Positions 1 through 5,641 of a stretch of DNA of 31,220 bases are shown piece after piece. The notes under the pieces are model-generated. The model saw only the letters and a program-made list of their open reading frames with translations, was not told where the DNA came from and ran no database searches. Positions within the stretch are counted from its first letter, which is position 1. Each line of letters begins with the position of its first letter. The position numbers were made by a program, and so were the translations under genes. Source of the stretch: a virus; IMG/VR virus record IMGVR_UViG_3300020125_000101, positions 1 through 31,220 of that record; one strand, written 5' to 3'.

Positions 1-515
1 AGTTCGAGAAAATCATCTTGATGTTTAGATTTTTTCATTTCATTGCAGCGCCAACAAGCGGGCACACAATTTTCATAATCATGCCCCTTAGAGTTATCAA
101 TTCTATCCAACCCATTGTAGGTGAAGCTGTGTTTGACTCGGGCACGATTTGGAGATGACATGGTATTGGAGGGCGCATCTCCACAATAGACACACGGCTT
201 CTGGCACAAATCAAGAAATTGTTCGAAGGTCAGATTGCTGCCGTCTTCTATGTAGTGTAGATAGACCCTATAAGCGATAGCCTGTGGCCCGAAGTTCTTC
301 TTTGTTTTATGCCAGCAACCGCAGGACTGCTTGGCATTGCGATGATCTTTGTATTTGACATGACGAGCTTGGGCGGTGATTTTATTACCGCAATCACATT
401 GCCATTCCCAGATGGCCTCACTGCGACCATCACCAGTCTTCTTGGTGCCAATACACCTGATAGCAGTTAGCTTATTGAATTTCTGACCTGTAATGTCTTT
501 CACTTTACCAGTCAT
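1..515 (-). CDS. HNH endonuclease with N-terminal zinc-binding domain (C-terminus cut by window edge)
   Basis: The frame reads leftward from an ATG at 515 and is still open at position 1, giving 171 codons. The N-terminal part has the form 'D-I-T-G-Q-K-F-N-K-L-T' followed by W-x-C-x-C-G (Cys40, Cys42) and S-C-G-C (Cys65, Cys67), a putative zinc-binding module common in front of phage HNH nucleases. The second half carries C-x2-C (Cys108, Cys111), G-L-D-R-I-D-N, an Asn-Cys pair near 149-150 and C-x2-C-N (Cys154, Cys157), the HNH/McrA-type pattern. It is probably a free-standing homing-type endonuclease. Its ATG directly follows the stop codon of the coiled-coil gene upstream, so it is likely co-transcribed. 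The family is clear; the biological role is inferred. The complete length cannot be seen. Confidence 0.85.
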   Translation of the reverse strand, partial: MTGKVKDITGQKFNKLTAIRCIGTKKTGDGRSEAIWEWQCDCGNKITAQARHVKYKDHRNAKQSCGCWHKTKKNFGPQAIAYRVYLHYIEDGSNLTFEQFLDLCQKPCVYCGDAPSNTMSSPNRARVKHSFTYNGLDRIDNSKGHDYENCVPACWRCNEMKKSKHQDDFLE

Positions 516-827
516 TTAGTTGGCCTTCTTGATTAAATCCATTAGGCAACCATCAGTTTCCAACTCTGCCTTCAACTCAGAGTTTCCCTTAATCTCCCAA
601 GCATCTTCTGCTTCTACTGCCTGATTATATTCGGCCTGCATTTCTACAGTGATTAGAGATTGAACTTTCTGGGATCGTTTCAATAACTGATTAGACTCAA
701 TCTTAGCGTCGTGATATTCTTGCTTAGCCACCTTTAGCTTCTCTTCGGCCGGCTTGAGAACCTCTTCTGCTTTTTGTTTGAGCAAATCTCGTAGAACGAT
801 AAGTGATGATGTGATGTCTTTATTCAT
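516..827 (-). CDS. Small coiled-coil protein of unknown function
   Basis: This is a 103-residue, Lys/Glu-rich, almost wholly helical protein. Heptad-like spacing across about residues 10-65 suggests a coiled coil. An ATG at 863 would give 12 more residues, but the ATG at 827 has a strong GGGAGGGG Shine-Dalgarno sequence a few bases upstream and is preferred. The gene overlaps the end of the ribbon-helix-helix-like gene by 8 bp and is followed without a gap by the HNH gene, so it sits in the same leftward operon. No enzyme motif or signal peptide is visible. It may be a structural or regulatory partner, but no function can be assigned. Confidence 0.7.
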   Translation of the reverse strand: MNKDITSSLIVLRDLLKQKAEEVLKPAEEKLKVAKQEYHDAKIESNQLLKRSQKVQSLITVEMQAEYNQAVEAEDAWEIKGNSELKAELETDGCLMDLIKKAN

Positions 828-1050
828 TGCCCCTCCCACAGGTATGAACTTCAATGCAAGCACACTCGGACTCTTCTTTTGGCATCAATTTCTTCAAACG
901 AGCCTTGACTGCCTTATCTAAGATGTCTCGAAGCAAATCTCCCATAGTTGGGAACTCGTTTCGGGGGCTTAAAGTTAGCAGATTGTCAATGGCCGCCTTC
1001 AAAGAAGGATCAACTTTAATGTTGATTTGTGCTGTATAACTTGGTTTCAT
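820..1050 (-). CDS. Small ribbon-helix-helix-like protein
   Basis: The protein has 76 residues. A short beta-like stretch (about residues 6-12, alternating Q-I-N-I-K-V) is followed by two predicted helices (about 15-25 and 35-53). This order matches ribbon-helix-helix (Arc/MetJ/CopG-type) DNA-binding proteins. The tail is basic (K-A-R-L-K-K) and then Cys-rich (C-A-C...C-G). It lies in a leftward operon and overlaps the next gene by 8 bp. A transcriptional or copy-control role is possible but inferred from the fold pattern only. The start at 1050 is the only ATG that includes the strand; its Shine-Dalgarno sequence is weak. Confidence 0.6.
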   Translation of the reverse strand: MKPSYTAQINIKVDPSLKAAIDNLLTLSPRNEFPTMGDLLRDILDKAVKARLKKLMPKEESECACIEVHTCGRGNE

Positions 1051-1076
1051 GTTATCTTATATAACAGGTTATCCAC

Positions 1077-1409
1077 TTATGATTTGTCTTTTTTCGTGGA
1101 AAGTGTTTCCAAGAACTCTCGTGGTTCTCCCACAGTTTTATTGGTAACCACCCCATTTTCCACTTCATGAACGACATGAATGAACTTTTTCAGTCCCATG
1201 ATACGAGCAAAATACTCTTCGGGCGTTTTAGAATCTACAGCAGTAGTCCAAACATACTCCCCAATCAAATCATCAATGACATAACTACCGTCATCTTGCT
1301 GAACGGCTTTTAGTTCTTTGGTGAAGATTTCAAGATATCTCTCCCAAGTCTGCTCTCGGGGGCGGCGGTCATAAACTTCCCTAACCTGGGCGACAGTTAT
1401 TCTAATCAT
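1077..1409 (-). CDS. Hypothetical protein, 110 aa
   Basis: I do not recognise this protein. It is soluble, charged, predicted mixed alpha/beta, with no Cys and a lysine-rich C-terminus (T-K-K-D-K-S). Its ATG overlaps the stop codon of the upstream gene in an ATGA (1406-1409), so the two are probably translationally coupled and belong to one leftward operon. No catalytic motif, signal peptide or membrane segment is apparent. A small early-type phage protein is the likeliest context-based description. Confidence 0.65.
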   Translation of the reverse strand: MIRITVAQVREVYDRRPREQTWERYLEIFTKELKAVQQDDGSYVIDDLIGEYVWTTAVDSKTPEEYFARIMGLKKFIHVVHEVENGVVTNKTVGEPREFLETLSTKKDKS

Positions 1410-1735
1410 TTGGCGTCCCTAATGGCTCGTAGAAATGGCAACAATTGCAAACCAATCTTGGGCTCATATGGCTGAGTTGGGTGATTGCATAGCTGGTTAA
1501 TCTTAGCCCAAACATCATCATCTAACTGTAAGTCATCTCCCGGCTTGGCCGTCTTCAGGACATCAATTAGTTGCTGACATTTCTCCAGCTCATCCAAACT
1601 ACCTCCGAAGGCATTGGAGGCCAGTGGGTTATTGATGAGATAGGTGGGGAAATCGAAATCTACATCTTTCACTTGATCGCCCACTTGGACATTCTTTAAT
1701 GTAACGCTTGGTGGGATAGTAATTGTTTTGCTCAT
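1406..1735 (-). CDS. Hypothetical acidic protein, 109 aa
   Basis: I do not recognise this protein. It starts with a Thr/Ile-rich beta-like segment (residues 2-14), then an acidic D-F-D-F-P-T segment and a helical second half containing a 'GDDLQLDDDVW' acidic patch. The ATG at 1735 has an AGAAGAG Shine-Dalgarno-like sequence upstream. It overlaps the following leftward gene by 4 bp (ATGA). The gene pair could encode interacting proteins, which is inference from coupling alone. Confidence 0.65.
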   Translation of the reverse strand: MSKTITIPPSVTLKNVQVGDQVKDVDFDFPTYLINNPLASNAFGGSLDELEKCQQLIDVLKTAKPGDDLQLDDDVWAKINQLCNHPTQPYEPKIGLQLLPFLRAIRDAK

Positions 1736-1773
1736 TTAACTCTTCTTTCGTAGGTTATTGTTTAGAGATGCGA

Positions 1774-2361
1774 TTATAGTATCGTCTCCAGTATTCTCAC
1801 ATTCAAACCAAGTTGAATATATGGTTCGAAATCAAAATCTTCCATGTGGCGGCAATGTGCCAAATCTCCATAGGTCATTACATATGGTGTGATGTTCTGC
1901 ATTGGTTCTGGCAGTTCTGTGCTTCGGTCAATAACCAGATTCTTGTTGAGGTATCTGTGGAATGCTGCCAACATATGTTCGTTGTTCCAATATTTGATTG
2001 AGAAGATTTGATTAGTCTGGTTTTTGATACAGTAGTCGATGAATTGTTTCACTCTTTGACGATCCCATTCGGTAGGTTTCGGCATTCCGGGCATTTTGTG
2101 TAGGGCACCAATCAATCTTCTGAGATTCTGTAGGTGTGGGTGGCGAGATGGTGAAGTTGCTTTGCTAAACTGATAGCCGGAGTCTTCATTAGATTCCACC
2201 GGCACGACCTCTAATCCAGTCTTAGAAATTATGTAGCCTAAGAACTGATACTCTGTCCAGCTTTCAACATCCAATGTATCAAATTGATTGCACTTGTCCA
2301 TAAATTTCAACCATGTCTTCCAGTAAGGCCCTCGTGATGCCTTGTTTTCTTGTATTGTCAC
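1774..2361 (-). CDS. Hypothetical protein, about 195 aa, probable GTG start
   Basis: I do not recognise this protein. It is rich in aromatic and basic residues (several Trp, Tyr and His) with a central 'SRHPHLQNLRRLIGALHKMP' stretch that is probably helical. The reading frame can begin at a TTG at 2373, but a GGAG Shine-Dalgarno sequence lies inside that extension, six bases before a GTG at 2361, so the GTG is preferred. The upstream leader (2374-2440) forms a long hairpin on the leftward transcript, listed separately. The gene has a 38 bp gap to the next leftward gene. No domain suggests an activity. Confidence 0.6.
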   Translation of the reverse strand: MTIQENKASRGPYWKTWLKFMDKCNQFDTLDVESWTEYQFLGYIISKTGLEVVPVESNEDSGYQFSKATSPSRHPHLQNLRRLIGALHKMPGMPKPTEWDRQRVKQFIDYCIKNQTNQIFSIKYWNNEHMLAAFHRYLNKNLVIDRSTELPEPMQNITPYVMTYGDLAHCRHMEDFDFEPYIQLGLNVRILETIL

Positions 2362-2382
2362 AGTATTCTCCAAATTAGCTAA

Positions 2383-2437
2383 TTTGGAGGCATGGTATAT
2401 AGTTGTTGGGAAACAACGGAGTTACAGTGCCTCCAAA
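2383..2437 (-). ncRNA. Structured leader: nested hairpin in intergenic RNA
   Basis: Positions 2383-2392 (TTTGGAGGCA) and 2428-2437 (TGCCTCCAAA) are perfect 10-bp inverted repeats. Inside them 2402-2407 (GTTGTT) and 2412-2417 (AACAAC) pair around a 4-nt loop. On the leftward strand this sits between the terminator of the upstream gene and the start of the 195-aa gene, so it is probably a structured 5' leader. The tandem TTTGGAG at the gene's own ribosome-binding site resembles one arm of the stem, so the structure could compete with ribosome access. That regulatory role is inferred. Confidence 0.4.
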
Positions 2438-2440
2438 ACG

Positions 2441-2473
2441 AAAAGCAGTCGGTGTCCAGCCGGCTGCTTTTTT
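2441..2473 (-). terminator. Intrinsic terminator, possibly bidirectional
   Basis: Arms 2441-2452 and 2460-2471 pair over 12 bp with one G-T, around a 7-nt loop. Read leftward, the hairpin follows directly on the stop codon at 2473-2475 and is followed by TTTTCGTTTT, a good U-tract. Read rightward it also ends in a T run, so it could stop transcription in both directions. Confidence 0.7.
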
Positions 2474-2757
2474 CATTCTGTGGGTGGTAGTTTTGGTGAT
2501 AGATTAGCGAAGTCTTGCATTTCGATTTGCCCAGTCTCTTTCAGCATAATCACAGACTCTGTATTGATCTTATATTCTTCTGTCAGTGATTTGATGCCGC
2601 GTTTAAGAATCAATGAAACAATGTCTTGCTTGGTGGCAGAGACATCATGCACATCTTCAAATGCCATCATTATTAGGCGTATGCCTTCCGCCTGTTCTTT
2701 GGTAATTCGAACATGCAATTGTTTGACTTCCGCCACCTCTTCATGGAAATTCTTCAT
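2473..2757 (-). CDS. Small ribbon-helix-helix-like protein, 94 aa
   Basis: Residues about 11-50 run 'Q-L-H-V-R-I-T-K-E-Q' (beta strand then helix), a long helix, and a second helix ending 'I-V-S-L-I-L-K-R-G-I-K-S-L'. This is the strand-helix-helix layout of ribbon-helix-helix DNA-binding proteins and resembles the smaller protein encoded at 820-1050. The gene is first in the leftward cluster beyond the repeat-rich intergenic region, and has its own terminator right after the stop codon. A role as repressor acting at the adjacent repeats is plausible but inferred. The start ATG at 2757 has a modest AGG ribosome site 6 bases upstream. Confidence 0.6.
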   Translation of the reverse strand: MKNFHEEVAEVKQLHVRITKEQAEGIRLIMMAFEDVHDVSATKQDIVSLILKRGIKSLTEEYKINTESVIMLKETGQIEMQDFANLSPKLPPTE

Positions 2758-2840
2758 AATACCTAAGCCTCGTGTTTATGTTGTATAGGCTTCTATATCA
2801 TGAATTTAGAAATTGTAATTGCGAAGAATTTGGCCGCATC

Positions 2841-2957
2841 GAAAGTGCATCTGAAAGTGCTACTGATCTTATAATACAACTCTCGTTGAGTTGATCAGAT
2901 AAACTATACGTTAGTATTTCTGCAGTTAATAAGTAGCACTTTCGAGAGCACTTTCAG
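2841..2957. repeat. Four GAAAGTGC repeats in mirror-symmetric pairs
   Basis: GAAAGTGC occurs at 2841-2848 and 2853-2860. Its complement GCACTTTC occurs at 2936-2943 and 2948-2955. Within each pair the copies are 12 bp apart, and the outer and inner flanks also match: CTGAAAGTGCT (2851-2861) is the exact reverse complement of 2947-2957, and CGAAAGTGC (2840-2848) of 2936-2944. The 73 bp between the pairs is AT-rich and contains CTGATC (2863-2868) with GATCAG (2893-2898) and an AACTC/GAGTT hairpin. Such spacing is typical of repeated protein-binding sites. Confidence 0.65.
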
Positions 2958-3026
2958 AAAGACCACTCAAATGTAGAAAATATAAACAGAGGTCAAGGCG
3001 ACTAACTTGCCCAATATACAAAAGAA

Positions 3027-3064
3027 CTCTCTAATTAGGAGAGCGCGAGAACCTAAGGTTCTCG
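3027..3064 (-). terminator. Tandem hairpins, probable terminator of the sigma-like gene
   Basis: CGAGAACC (3046-3053) and GGTTCTCG (3057-3064) form a perfect 8-bp stem with a 3-nt loop. Next to it CTCTC (3027-3031) pairs with GAGAG (3039-3043). Read leftward, the second hairpin is followed by TTCTTTTG. The pair lies about 40 bp past the stop codon of the sigma-like gene, the expected place for its terminator. The U-tract is imperfect. Confidence 0.5.
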
Positions 3065-3104
3065 TCTATACACATTTGTAAGAGTAGTACGACAGTAGCC
3101 AGTA

Positions 3105-3584
3105 TTATTGGCGCTCTTCCCTCAACCCAGATATTTTCTGTAATATCTCTTGTATTCGCTTGTTGCCGGCCACTAACTTCTGAATTTTGTGAATGGTTCC
3201 ACCATATCTTTTCTTCTGAACATACCCAAATTCTTTTTTGACATCCAAATTACCCATAATGGATTTATGAACAGAACTCTGGTGAATACCCAATAACTTT
3301 GCTATCTCTGTTTGAGTATAGCCATCCAGTCTCATTAGCATTATATTCTTCTGGTTCTCTGTTAGGTTATTATTAACAATTTTCATCACTTCCATTAGTA
3401 ATTCATCTTCTAACAACTCAATCTCTTCACTATACTGGAAGGGATTAAGAGCGTGGAATAGTCCATTCTGATTGGAGAATGAGTTCAGGTGGTCGTCACT
3501 AACAGCCACCTCCAATAAAACCCATTGGTATTTGTCTGAGCGCACATTTTTACGCTCAACATCTCGATTCTTTTTGTAATTCAT
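3105..3584 (-). CDS. Sigma-70 region 4-like helix-turn-helix protein
   Basis: The 159-residue protein has a helix-turn-helix at about residues 74-112: L-T-E-N-Q-K-N-I-M-L-M-R-L-x-G-Y-T-Q-T-E-I-A-K-L-L-G-I then H-Q-S-S-V-H-K-S-I. This is the pattern of sigma-70 region 4 or LuxR-type DNA-binding domains. No region 2 is visible, so it is more likely a stand-alone regulator than a full sigma factor. An ATG at 3614 gives 10 extra residues, but the ATG at 3584 has a GGAGGGA ribosome site immediately upstream and is preferred. It is divergent from the structural genes, so it is well placed to control the switch between leftward and rightward transcription, which is inference. Confidence 0.7.
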   Translation of the reverse strand: MNYKKNRDVERKNVRSDKYQWVLLEVAVSDDHLNSFSNQNGLFHALNPFQYSEEIELLEDELLMEVMKIVNNNLTENQKNIMLMRLDGYTQTEIAKLLGIHQSSVHKSIMGNLDVKKEFGYVQKKRYGGTIHKIQKLVAGNKRIQEILQKISGLREERQ

Positions 3585-3619
3585 ATTCCCTCCATATGGC
3601 TTACTCGGTATCATTATGA

Positions 3620-3662
3620 GATTTCGATGAGAGATGGAGCAGATATAGATACATCTGAAATC
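3620..3662. promoter_or_regulatory. Inverted repeat in divergent intergenic region, candidate operator
   Basis: GATTTCGATG (3620-3629) is matched on the opposite strand by CATCTGAAATC (3652-3662), an inverted repeat with one extra base. It lies between the leftward sigma-like gene and the first rightward gene. A weak -10-like TATAGA (3644-3649) lies between the arms for rightward transcription. Binding by the neighbouring helix-turn-helix protein is a guess. Confidence 0.3.
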
Positions 3663-3682
3663 GAACCCCCATAGGAGCCAAT

Positions 3683-3811
3683 ATGACCGATAACAAATAC
3701 GCTACTGATATCCGTGAAGTAAAAAGACAAGAGGCTGAACAATCCGCCAAAGATAAGGCGGCTCAAGATGAAGCTGCCAAGGTAGCCGAACAAGAAAAAG
3801 CAGGCAAATAA
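3683..3811 (+). CDS. Small Ala/Lys/Glu-rich helical protein, 42 aa
   Basis: The frame runs from ATG 3683, preceded by AGGAG, to a TAA that shares one base with the ATG of the next gene (TAATG at 3809-3813). The product is highly charged and Ala/Gln-rich, predicted to be one long helix. It is the first gene of the rightward operon. No function can be assigned. The ribosome site and the overlap with the next gene support it as a real gene despite its length. Confidence 0.65.
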   Translation: MTDNKYATDIREVKRQEAEQSAKDKAAQDEAAKVAEQEKAGK

Positions 3812-4083
3812 TGAAGACTGATTACGCGAAAGTCAAGAAGCTAACCGCCCAAGTCAATACACTGGGTGAGGTCATTGCCCAAATGACCAAAGAAATGGAA
3901 ATACTACGAAACAACATTGCCCTATTGGCCAAGGTAGCTCATTTCCATGGAGAACCAGAAGTGGCGGAAAAGGTGAAAGAAGCCTTTGCCCAAGCTAATG
4001 AAGAACCAAACTGGGTAAAGAAGGAGTTCAATGATGGCGAGACCCAAGAAGAATCCGTTACCACCGCAGCCACCGAGCAGTGA
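3811..4083 (+). CDS. Small coiled-coil protein, 90 aa
   Basis: Residues about 5-45 have a heptad pattern of Leu, Ile, Val and Met (V-K-K-L-T-A-Q-V-N-T-L-G-E-V-I-A-Q-M), so a coiled coil is likely. The C-terminal third is acidic and less ordered (E-E-S-V-T-T-A-A-T-E-Q). The start overlaps the previous stop codon by one base. The last 50 bp overlap the start of the next gene in another frame. I do not recognise the family. Confidence 0.65.
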   Translation: MKTDYAKVKKLTAQVNTLGEVIAQMTKEMEILRNNIALLAKVAHFHGEPEVAEKVKEAFAQANEEPNWVKKEFNDGETQEESVTTAATEQ

Positions 4084-4285
4084 GATGCCAGCCACTCACC
4101 CCTCCCAGGTAGAACTGCCCGTTGCCACGCAGAGGTCAATCTTAGAAGAACTTCTGGCCCACACCCGCACCAGGCGCCTCAAGCTGCAAGGCAAGGCGTT
4201 TAAAGACAACGACGACAAGCTAAAGCTATTGGCCTTAGATGTCACCATTGGTCAATTGCTTCTTGAGATAGAAGACCTCCCTTAA
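4034..4285 (+). CDS. Small hypothetical protein, 83 aa, overlapping start
   Basis: The N-terminus is basic and proline-rich (M-A-R-P-K-K-N-P-L-P-P-Q-P-P) and the rest is helical, with an R-T-R-R-L-K-L-Q basic stretch. Two ATGs are adjacent at 4031 and 4034. The AAGGAG at 4021-4026 is better spaced for 4034, so that start is used. The first 50 bp overlap the end of the coiled-coil gene in a different frame. The stop codon overlaps the ATG of the next gene by one base. Function is unknown. Confidence 0.6.
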   Translation: MARPKKNPLPPQPPSSEMPATHPSQVELPVATQRSILEELLAHTRTRRLKLQGKAFKDNDDKLKLLALDVTIGQLLLEIEDLP

Positions 4286-4800
4286 TGGCAATTAGCGAAC
4301 GCAAGGCATACAAAGAACTCATTTGGTATTACTGCAGCTCTTCCGCCGATTTAGGCATTAGTTCCAGTTTTGGGTCTATCATTGCGTCCGCATTTGGCTT
4401 TTCACCATCCAATTCAGTCAATCATGTAGAGAATAAGATGGTCGGACTCATCTCCCAACCGAAAGGCTCTCCTGTCAAAAAGCTGAGAAAGATTGAAAAA
4501 GCCCTGGCTTCTATCCCAAGACAACAACGCCGCATTCTTGATGCCATCTATGGCAATTACATCTTCCCACCCCAATTGACCTCAGTATTTGGCCAAAAGA
4601 CAGGCGCGGCCCTATTCAATAACCTCATCACAGAATTACCAAAATTAATTCAACTTTGCACGAAAAAATTGTCCAAAAATAAGCTAACCTCAGAAGACGT
4701 CAATTTACTACAACAAATAGAAGAGCAGAAAGAGCTACTATTTGTCCAAGCCCACCAAGTATATTTAAGGGAAAGAGCCAAACATGACCTCCAACCTTAA
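4285..4800 (+). CDS. Hypothetical protein, 171 aa
   Basis: I do not recognise this protein with confidence. It begins with a helical, aromatic segment (Y-K-E-L-I-W-Y-Y), has a Ser/Phe-rich linker, and then a basic helical region near residues 72-95 (L-A-S-I-P-R-Q-Q-R-R-I-L-D-A-I-Y-G). The last third is a long Lys/Leu/Glu-rich helix. The middle region faintly recalls helix-turn-helix late-gene activators of phages, and its place upstream of the terminase genes would suit that, but this is weak. The end overlaps the next gene by 17 bp. Confidence 0.6.
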   Translation: MAISERKAYKELIWYYCSSSADLGISSSFGSIIASAFGFSPSNSVNHVENKMVGLISQPKGSPVKKLRKIEKALASIPRQQRRILDAIYGNYIFPPQLTSVFGQKTGAALFNNLITELPKLIQLCTKKLSKNKLTSEDVNLLQQIEEQKELLFVQAHQVYLRERAKHDLQP

Positions 4801-5161
4801 AGATCAATATACTGTCAAAGAGTTAGCCGCCATATTTAAGATGTCACATAAGGCAACTATACGCCATTTAAGACATTTCAATGTCCCCCTGCAAACTAAA
4901 GAGAGATTCAAATCTCACATACCCACGCTCATTATTAGGGACAATAACCCAGAACTGTTTCATTCCATAGAGTTAGCGGTAGCAGGAAAGGTCAAGAAAC
5001 CATTCTTCACCATCAAAGACCTGATGCCATTGTTCTATAAAACACAGTCAGGCATGTATAGATGGATTAAGCGCCATCAAATCCCAACCAGAGTTTGTGG
5101 CAATAAAATTGTTCTGTTGGCATCAGTTTTACTACAGTTGGAGAAACAATCTGCGCCATAA
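4784..5161 (+). CDS. Protein with two helix-turn-helix-like segments, 125 aa
   Basis: Residues 9-35 (Y-T-V-K-E-L-A-A-I-F-K-M-S-H-K-A-T-I-R-H-L) and about 75-108 (F-T-I-K-D-L-M-P-L-F-Y-K-T-Q-S-G-M-Y-R-W-I-K-R-H) both follow the excisionase/MerR-like winged helix-turn-helix pattern, including a 'G-N-K-I-V-L-L' wing-like strand after the second. The gene probably arose by domain duplication. It is likely a DNA-binding protein, perhaps a regulator or a packaging-site recognition factor next to the terminase genes. The first 17 bp overlap the previous gene. Confidence 0.6.
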   Translation: MTSNLKDQYTVKELAAIFKMSHKATIRHLRHFNVPLQTKERFKSHIPTLIIRDNNPELFHSIELAVAGKVKKPFFTIKDLMPLFYKTQSGMYRWIKRHQIPTRVCGNKIVLLASVLLQLEKQSAP

Positions 5162-5197
5162 TAAAACATTTATGAGCTATCTATAGAGAGAACAACC

Positions 5198-5641
5198 ATG
5201 GCCAGAACCAATACTATCCCAGACACTTTAGTCCCAGCTATCATGAAGATGCTTCACGATGGTGCCAATGCCCAGAAGGTAGTAGATTGGCTTAAAGCAG
5301 AGCACGACATCAATGCCACTGTGCGTATGGTCAATTTCCGCACGCAAGAACTTCGTAAATTGGAGCAAGAATCCAAGAAGTTAGCTATCGCCGAGGCCGC
5401 CGCCCAATCCGCACTCGACTGCATTGGAATCATCGACAGTGGCATCATGCTTCTCAATCAGGAAGCTATCAAACTACTCAAAGCCACTGACACCGAATCT
5501 AAGTTAGCCGGTCGCCAAATAGCTGAAACTGCTCTGAAATACATCGACAAGAAGATGAATCTTACCGGTATGGACAAAGATGAAATCACCGAGTCAGATG
5601 AAGAGCTTCTCAATAGCTTACTGAAGAAGTTAGGCGAATGA
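5198..5641 (+). CDS. Probable terminase small subunit
   Basis: The 147-residue protein has an N-terminal helical region (about residues 1-55) that could form a helix-turn-helix, then a long helical stretch (60-125) suited to oligomerisation, and an acidic C-terminus (E-S-D-E-E-L-L-N-S-L-L-K-K-L). Small terminases recognise the packaging site and regulate the large subunit. The assignment rests on this layout, on the size and on the ATGA overlap (5638-5641) with the large terminase gene. The amino acid sequence alone does not prove it. A 36-bp gap with no clear terminator separates it from the upstream gene. Confidence 0.65.
   Translation: MARTNTIPDTLVPAIMKMLHDGANAQKVVDWLKAEHDINATVRMVNFRTQELRKLEQESKKLAIAEAAAQSALDCIGIIDSGIMLLNQEAIKLLKATDTESKLAGRQIAETALKYIDKKMNLTGMDKDEITESDEELLNSLLKKLGE

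Larger units (their letters stand above)
2758..3104. other. 347-bp gene-free region with repeats and palindromes
   Basis: No frame with a credible start and ribosome site was found on either strand. The region holds four GAAAGTGC repeat copies in mirror arrangement (2841-2957), nested palindromes around 2863-2898, a TATAAT sequence at 2870-2875 with no good -35 partner, and two hairpins at 3027-3064. It separates the leftward small-gene cluster from the sigma-like gene. It looks like a control or replication region, but the sequence does not decide between operator, origin and RNA-coding functions. Confidence 0.6.

Noticed and set aside
2342-2788. 148-codon rightward open frame opposite the leftward genes
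   Set aside because: It covers a terminator, a hairpin and the reverse of a better gene. It has no good ribosome site and its protein has low-complexity Ser/Cys composition.
2870-2875. TATAAT as a promoter -10 element
   Set aside because: No acceptable -35 element lies 16-18 bp upstream on the rightward strand, so it was not listed as a promoter.
2780-2896. Short rightward frame of 38 codons in the gene-free region
   Set aside because: No ribosome site precedes it, and it runs through the GAAAGTGC repeats and palindromes, which better explain the sequence.
2841-2957. CRISPR array
   Set aside because: There are only four octamers in opposite orientations with no regular spacers or longer direct repeats.
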